Part shown: piece by piece, positions 15,454 through 19,880 of the stretch
Position numbering within the stretch: the first letter of the stretch is position 1
Layout of the letters: every line of letters begins with the position of its first letter
Assembly (NCBI GenBank): GCA_016744725.1
Contig: JADGDW010000082.1
Location: forward strand, 1-19,880
DNA length: 19,880 nucleotides
Source: Candidatus Albibeggiatoa sp. nov. BB20
GTDB lineage: Bacteria; Pseudomonadota; Gammaproteobacteria; Beggiatoales; Beggiatoaceae
Reading direction: 5' to 3'
Notes under the pieces: model-generated
Database searches by the model: none
What the model was told of the DNA's origin: nothing
Seen by the model: only the letters and a program-made list of their open reading frames with translations
Program-made: the position numbers and the translations under genes

Positions 15454-18400
15454 TTACTTATTCTCAGCCAAATATAACCAAGTTGAAACCACGGTATCAG
15501 GATTTAACGACACACTGCCGATGCCTTCATCCATCAACCATTTAGCAAAATCCTCATGATCTGAAGGCCCTTGACCACAAATGCCAACATATTTATCTTG
15601 TTGACGGCAGGCTTGAATTGCTTGATGTAATAAAGCTTTCACCGCATCATTACGCTCATCAAATGAATGAGCAACCAACCCAGAATCACGGTCAACACCT
15701 AAAGTTAACTGAGTCATATCATTCGAGCCGATTGAAAAGCCATCAAAATATTCAAGAAATTGTTCAGCCAATAACGCATTCGATGGTAATTCACACATCA
15801 TGATTAAACGTAGGCCATTTTTGCCACGCTCTAAGCCATTTTGAGTTAATACATCAATCACTTGCCGTGCTTCATCCACAGTACGCACAAATGGAATCAT
15901 CAATTCAACATTGGTTAAACCCATTTCATCCCGTACTTTTAGCATTGCCTGGCATTCCAAAGTAAAACAATCTTGAAACGACTCGGAAATATAACGTGAC
16001 GCGCCCCTGAATCCAATCATCGGATTTTCTTCTTCAGGCTCGTATTGTTTGCCGCCGATTAAGTTAGCGTACTCATTAGATTTAAAATCAGATAAACGCA
16101 CAATCACAGGCTTGGGATAAAACGCGGCGGCCAATGTGGACACGCCCTCAGCTAATTTATCCACATAAAAACTGACGGGGTCTTTATAACCACTGATGTG
16201 TTTTTGAATTTGTTTTTTGATTTCTGCAGGTTGAGCTTCAAAATTAAGCAAGGCTTTAGGATGAATCCCAATCATACGGTTAATAATGAATTCTAAACGC
16301 GCCAAACCAATGCCCTGATTAGGAAGGCTAGCGAAATCAAATGCACGGTCAGGATTGCCCACATTCATCATCATTTTAAACGGAATATCTGGCATTTCAC
16401 CTGTGTCAGAAGTCACCACTTCGTATTCAAGCTGACCTTTGTAAATATAGCCTGTATCACCTTCGGCACATGATACTGTAACAAGCTCATTATTCGGCAA
16501 TTGATGAGTCGCAGTATTGCAACCTACCACCGCTGGAATCCCCAACTCACGCGCAATAATCGCCGCATGGCAGTTGTTGACCATAACAGGCGTATAATTT
16601 TCTGTGAACACAATATAGTTATGATGGTCTTCGACCGTGATGTTGTACACCCAAGCTTGACCCAAATCAGCGACTAAATTCACGCGGGCTTGACGGATGT
16701 CGCTATCGAGCAAAATCTGCAAATCTTGTTTTAATTCAGCATTATCCAATTGTTCCAGCGCAGAAATTAAACCTTGCTCATTCAATAAGAAATTGTTTTT
16801 AATCCGTTTGGCTAATTCTTTATCCGTTGATTCGGTGAATAATTGGCGCGTATTGAAATAACGGATACTGTCGTTTTGAGATGTTGTGACTTTGATTTGT
16901 TGGGTATAACTGGAAAGTTGATCGAGCTGTTCGGCAATGACAATCGTATGTTGTTGAGCTTGTTTCACTACTTGCGGCACAATACCAACACGCAAACATG
17001 CGACGATGGCAGCTTGTAAATCATCAATTTGAGTCACAGTAAAACTGATTTTGCCGTGTTTTTCATAACCTGTGCTATCAATCAAACCCGCTAGGAAATG
17101 ATATGCCAGTTGCTCATCAGATTTCATCAGGCTGGTAATCAATTTTTGCGTATCCAGCGCAACTTCTTGGTCATAAGCTTGAAGTTGACACCAGTTTTCA
17201 CCACCGACCACTTTGTCACATTCCACTTGTTGTTGCTGATAGGCTTCATGAATGGCGGTTTGATTTTGTGCCACTAACTGTTGTTCAATTTGCTCACGGC
17301 TGGCAATCGAGCTGACTTGGGATTCTAAGCCTGTAGCGACTTGTCCTAACCAATAGGCAAGCTCGCATTCTTTGTCCGTTGAGCAGCGTAATTGCGGTAA
17401 TTGTTGTGCCAATAATAAACAATCATCGTTGTCTAATAAGGTTTGGATTTCAGTATCAACTAATTTACCTTGCGCCAAATTCAACATCTTATGGTCAGGT
17501 GTGAGCTTTAAAGTATTGTCAGATAAACGTCCTGTTTGGGGTACGTTGATTTGAATTAAGTTGCTCATTTTACGCATGGTATCAGTGATGCGTTTCCACT
17601 CAATTTTGAGGGTTTGGCGATTCAGCGCAGGAACTTTTAAATTTTTAACACCACGTTGATAAATATCCGCAAAACTCATAAATCCTTGGTTGGTCAACAC
17701 TTGAGTATCACCTGCAAAACAAGTACGGCCGCCACGGTTGGTTACAATCGCCGACGCACGTTTCATCACAGGTTCCCAATCAGGATCCGTCATATCGGTG
17801 ACCAGCACATCGCCTTTTTGTACCAACGACATTTCTTTAATATTGTGAATAATCCGCACAGGGCCTGAGCCAATCTTTTGCCCAATACTACGCCCTTCAA
17901 CTAAAATATCACCCTTCTCTTTAAGGTTAAATCGTTCAACCGTTGCGCTGCTATGGGTTTGACTTTTCACGGTTTCTGGACGGGCTTGCAAAATGTAAAT
18001 CTTGCCATCGTTGCCATCTTTACCCCATTCAATATCCATTGGACGTTGATAATGACGTTCTACAATCAAGGCTTGACGGGCGAGTTCTTCCACATCGTCA
18101 TCGTTAATCGAGAAGTTGAGGCTATCAGATTCAGGCACTTCCACGGTTTTGGTGCTGATTTCGCCATACACCATTTTAATCACTTTGCTGCCACGGTTGC
18201 GGCGTAAAATCGCAGGACGACCTTCTAATAAGGTGTGTTTGTGGACATAGAATTCATCGGGATTAACTGAGCCTTGTACCACGGTTTCGCCTAGGCCATA
18301 CGATGCAGTAATAAACACCACATCTTGAAAACCTGACTCCGTGTCTAAGGTAAACATCACACCACTTGAACCAATATCACTACGTACCATGCGTTGAATA

Positions 18401-18960
18401 CCCGCAGAAATCGACACATCATGATGCTCAAAACCTTGGTGTACACGGTAAGCAATCGCGCGGTCATTGAATAAGGATGCAAACACTTTTTTCACTGCGT
18501 CTAATACATCGTCAGAGCCTGCTACATTGAGATAGGATTCTTGCTGGCCTGCAAATGAGGCATCGGGCAAATCTTCAGCCGTGGCTGAGGAACGCACTGC
18601 GACCGTGATATGACTGCCTTCAGAATCTAACAATTTTTGATATTCTTGGCAGATCGCTTGTTCTAACTCAGGCTCAAATGGCGCATCCATTACCCATTGA
18701 CGAATTTGTGTACCCACTTTGGTTAGGGTTTCGACATCATCAACATCAAGGCTGTTTAAGCTGTCGTAAATACGTTGTTTGAGGTCATTTTGCTGGATAA
18801 ATTGGTTAAACGCGAAGGCTGTCGTCGCAAAACCATTGGGCACACTTACGCCTAGGTTATTTAAGTGGCTAACCATTTCACCAAGCGAGGCATTTTTACC
18901 GCCAACGGTTGCCACATCGTCAAGCGTAAGCGAAGCAAACCCAATCACATAGCTTTGCAC
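15454..18960 (-). CDS. ppsA: Phosphoenolpyruvate synthase precursor containing an intein
   Basis: Converts pyruvate, ATP and water to PEP, AMP and phosphate, the entry step of gluconeogenesis. The ORF is 1168 residues; removing the intein (414-796) leaves 785, near the E. coli length of 792. The pyruvate/ATP-grasp domain spans about 15-345 (GGKNASLGEM, AVRSSATAEDLP). The swivelling phosphohistidine domain is split by the intein: NRGGRT ends at 413 and CHAAIIARELG resumes at 797, with phospho-acceptor H798 (415 after splicing). The PEP-binding barrel is at about 880-1160, with GFRGASRY, an SIGSNDMTQL motif and catalytic-type C1128 in GICGQG. The start is GTG (18958-18960), preceded at six bases by AAGGAG, the best ribosome binding site in the window. 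The usual partner ppsR is not adjacent. Confidence 0.96.
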   Translation of the reverse strand: MQSYVIGFASLTLDDVATVGGKNASLGEMVSHLNNLGVSVPNGFATTAFAFNQFIQQNDLKQRIYDSLNSLDVDDVETLTKVGTQIRQWVMDAPFEPELEQAICQEYQKLLDSEGSHITVAVRSSATAEDLPDASFAGQQESYLNVAGSDDVLDAVKKVFASLFNDRAIAYRVHQGFEHHDVSISAGIQRMVRSDIGSSGVMFTLDTESGFQDVVFITASYGLGETVVQGSVNPDEFYVHKHTLLEGRPAILRRNRGSKVIKMVYGEISTKTVEVPESDSLNFSINDDDVEELARQALIVERHYQRPMDIEWGKDGNDGKIYILQARPETVKSQTHSSATVERFNLKEKGDILVEGRSIGQKIGSGPVRIIHNIKEMSLVQKGDVLVTDMTDPDWEPVMKRASAIVTNRGGRTCFAGDTQVLTNQGFMSFADIYQRGVKNLKVPALNRQTLKIEWKRITDTMRKMSNLIQINVPQTGRLSDNTLKLTPDHKMLNLAQGKLVDTEIQTLLDNDDCLLLAQQLPQLRCSTDKECELAYWLGQVATGLESQVSSIASREQIEQQLVAQNQTAIHEAYQQQQVECDKVVGGENWCQLQAYDQEVALDTQKLITSLMKSDEQLAYHFLAGLIDSTGYEKHGKISFTVTQIDDLQAAIVACLRVGIVPQVVKQAQQHTIVIAEQLDQLSSYTQQIKVTTSQNDSIRYFNTRQLFTESTDKELAKRIKNNFLLNEQGLISALEQLDNAELKQDLQILLDSDIRQARVNLVADLGQAWVYNITVEDHHNYIVFTENYTPVMVNNCHAAIIARELGIPAVVGCNTATHQLPNNELVTVSCAEGDTGYIYKGQLEYEVVTSDTGEMPDIPFKMMMNVGNPDRAFDFASLPNQGIGLARLEFIINRMIGIHPKALLNFEAQPAEIKKQIQKHISGYKDPVSFYVDKLAEGVSTLAAAFYPKPVIVRLSDFKSNEYANLIGGKQYEPEEENPMIGFRGASRYISESFQDCFTLECQAMLKVRDEMGLTNVELMIPFVRTVDEARQVIDVLTQNGLERGKNGLRLIMMCELPSNALLAEQFLEYFDGFSIGSNDMTQLTLGVDRDSGLVAHSFDERNDAVKALLHQAIQACRQQDKYVGICGQGPSDHEDFAKWLMDEGIGSVSLNPDTVVSTWLYLAENK
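16573..17721 (-). other. Intein within PpsA, penultimate Asn, degenerate LAGLIDADG endonuclease
   Basis: An in-frame 383-residue insertion at the active-site loop. Splicing blocks: block A CFAGDTQVLT from Cys1 (precursor 414), block B TPDH with T487 and H490, block F VYNITVEDHHNY (771-782), and block G VMVNN ending at N796, followed by extein Cys797. This is a class 1 arrangement with Cys1, terminal Asn and Cys+1. The usual penultimate His is Asn795 (AAC). The central region has LAGLIDSTG (623-631), a LAGLIDADG motif with Thr replacing the last Asp. A weak first motif, YWLGQVATG (536-544), has no acidic residue at the catalytic place. A Gln-rich stretch lies between them (about 555-600). The splicing domain looks usable and the endonuclease dead. 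Confidence 0.93.
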
Positions 18961-18966
18961 GGTATT

Positions 18967-18972
18967 CTCCTT
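18967..18972 (-). promoter_or_regulatory. Ribosome binding site fixing the GTG start of ppsA
   Basis: AAGGAG on the minus strand lies six bases before GTG 18960. It is a full-strength site that supports a non-ATG start. Confidence 0.75.
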
Positions 18973-19004
18973 TTTGAGAGATTTCTACAATCATGAAACA
19001 GTCA

Positions 19005-19033
19005 ATTATAGCTTATAAGTATTATTTTATAAA
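19005..19033 (-). promoter_or_regulatory. Candidate ppsA promoter
   Basis: Reading the minus strand, TTTATA (19033-19028) and a perfect TATAAT (19010-19005) are spaced by 17 bases. The start point would lie about 35-40 bases upstream of the GTG start codon. Confidence 0.45.
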
Positions 19034-19416
19034 AACCATTAGTTTTGTTTATTGATGCGTGGTGGAAAATGAGGCTTATTTGGTCTATCAATATTGGGAG
19101 ATATGAGGAAAAAATCAAATAGGTTTTAGGCTAGAATAATAACTGTACGCTGAGAGCGTTCAACGGCAAAATATACGGCATGTTTTCTATCCTTTTCCTA
19201 AACAGGTTATTTGATGGATTTTATTTTGTTCTACTCATCCTAAATATCTGTAAGGCAAGTTGTTAATACAAGCAACAGTTTATCTACTATGAGCTTAAGC
19301 ATGAAATCAGTATAATAACGTTGTTTTTGTACTTTAAAATAAGTGCTTATGAACATAGATTATGCTATGAGTAACACTATATTTACACATCCATATTCAG
19401 ACAAAATATCAATTTT

Positions 19417-19821
19417 ATGATAAACCAATTACTTGAACCGCATTTTATAAAAAAAATATTTAAATTTGGTATTGTTGGTGGCAGTGCCACAGGCATCCAT
19501 ATTGGTTTGGTTTCAATGCTTGTGGAATGGGCTAATATGAGTCCCGTCATTGCGACTTTTCCTGCTTATTTGCTGGCATTGTCATGGTCATATACGCTTA
19601 ATCAACGTTGGACATTTAAAGCTCAAGGTCATTACGCGGATTTTTTACCTAAATTTTTGCTGGTTTCACTGATGGGACTAGTGGTTTGCTCCATTATTAT
19701 GTATGGTTGTGAATTATGGCAAATACACTATCAAATTGGTTTGCTGATTACGGTGATTGTCGTGCCAATGTATAGTTTTTTCCTTAATCATTTTTGGGTA
19801 TTTCGTCATACTTCAGCTTAA
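19417..19821 (+). CDS. GtrA-like membrane protein
   Basis: A 134-residue integral membrane protein of the GtrA family (PF04138). Characterised relatives are thought to help move undecaprenyl-linked sugars across the membrane for surface glycan modification. Four hydrophobic helices are seen, near 14-35, 43-61, 78-98 and 106-126. Family motifs are SYTLNQRWTF (58-67) after the second helix and FFLNHFWVF (121-129) after the fourth. The N-terminal IFKFGIVGGSATG is also typical. No Shine-Dalgarno precedes ATG 19417. Such genes usually neighbour a glycosyltransferase, and a reading frame begins just before the window's end, so the partner may be outside. The substrate cannot be told from here. Confidence 0.88.
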   Translation: MINQLLEPHFIKKIFKFGIVGGSATGIHIGLVSMLVEWANMSPVIATFPAYLLALSWSYTLNQRWTFKAQGHYADFLPKFLLVSLMGLVVCSIIMYGCELWQIHYQIGLLITVIVVPMYSFFLNHFWVFRHTSA

Positions 19822-19863
19822 AATGATGCTTAAATTAAATCCTTACTACTCGCCGAATATTTT

Positions 19864-19880
19864 ATGATTCATGATAAACC
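19864..19880 (+). CDS. Possible start of the next gene (truncated by the window)
   Basis: ATG 19864 opens a frame (MIHDK) to the window edge, 42 bases after the gtrA-like stop. There is no ribosome binding site and only five codons, so it is a pointer rather than an annotation. A glycosyltransferase would be expected by gtrA context. Confidence 0.15.

Larger units (their letters stand above)
18961..19416. other. Divergent gap between ppsA and the gtrA-like gene
   Basis: A 456-base AT-rich gap with no credible ORF or RNA gene. A consensus TATAAT on the minus strand (plus 19005-19010), with TTTATA (19028-19033) at 17 bases, is a likely ppsA promoter. On the plus strand a consensus TATAAT (19311-19316) without a good -35 could serve the gtrA-like gene, leaving a leader of about 95 bases. 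Confidence 0.4.

Noticed and set aside
15454..18960. PpsA extra length read as a domain fusion or assembly error
   Set aside because: The insertion has precise intein boundaries (Cys1, terminal Asn, Cys+1) and splicing blocks in order, so an intein is the better reading.
1..19880. CRISPR array, tRNA or rRNA genes, toxin-antitoxin pairs, phage genes
   Set aside because: No regularly spaced repeats, tRNA-like T-arm/acceptor pattern, or phage structural genes were seen on reading both strands.

Overview
The window looks like chromosome of a low-GC gammaproteobacterium. MetG carries the C-terminal tRNA-binding domain. ZapE, an RsxA/RnfA subunit, a PBP1b with a UB2H region and a seven-iron FdxA ferredoxin are all of gammaproteobacterial type. 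The AT-rich DNA, an orphan Uma2 protein, a decayed TnpB and an intein inside a metabolic enzyme would fit a Beggiatoa-like member of the Thiotrichales. That placement is a guess from gene content, not a sequence match.

Layout. 1-88: last codons of an unidentified gene, then an AT-rich gap. 522-3891: metG and zapE (+). 3965-5269 (-): receiver/histidine-kinase protein whose H-box lacks its histidine. 5423-6001 (+): rsxA, without the other Rnf/Rsx subunits. 6289-8628 (-): PBP1b. A regulatory gap of about 436 bases separates it from rplM-rpsI (9065-9895, +), which has a recognisable sigma-70 promoter. 10191-11540 (-): a likely two-gene unit, a membrane-anchored OmpA-like protein and a DUF455 ferritin-like protein. 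11638-11961 (+): fdxA. 12092-12961 (-): unknown multi-pass membrane protein. 13406-13957 (+): Uma2-family nuclease-like protein. 14067-15152 (+): heavily decayed tnpB. 15276-15395 (+): tiny Gln-rich ORF. 15454-18960 (-): phosphoenolpyruvate synthase interrupted by a 383-residue intein. 19417-19821 (+): GtrA-like membrane protein.

Most of the window is core housekeeping: translation, division, peptidoglycan synthesis and gluconeogenic entry. Genes are mostly single or in pairs and often converge. All five convergent junctions carry an inverted repeat that could terminate both strands, and three of those repeats share a recognisable arm sequence. The accessory stretch runs from about 12.0 to 15.4 kb.

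The most notable items are these. First, the ppsA intein sits directly before the Cys-His active site, has Asn in place of the usual penultimate His, and has lost the endonuclease acidic residues. Second, the hybrid kinase has Thr where the phospho-accepting His belongs. Third, the tnpB pseudogene has two apparent Trp-to-stop changes and several frameshifts. I saw no CRISPR array, rRNA or tRNA. I did not find a clearly new multi-gene defence or mobile system.
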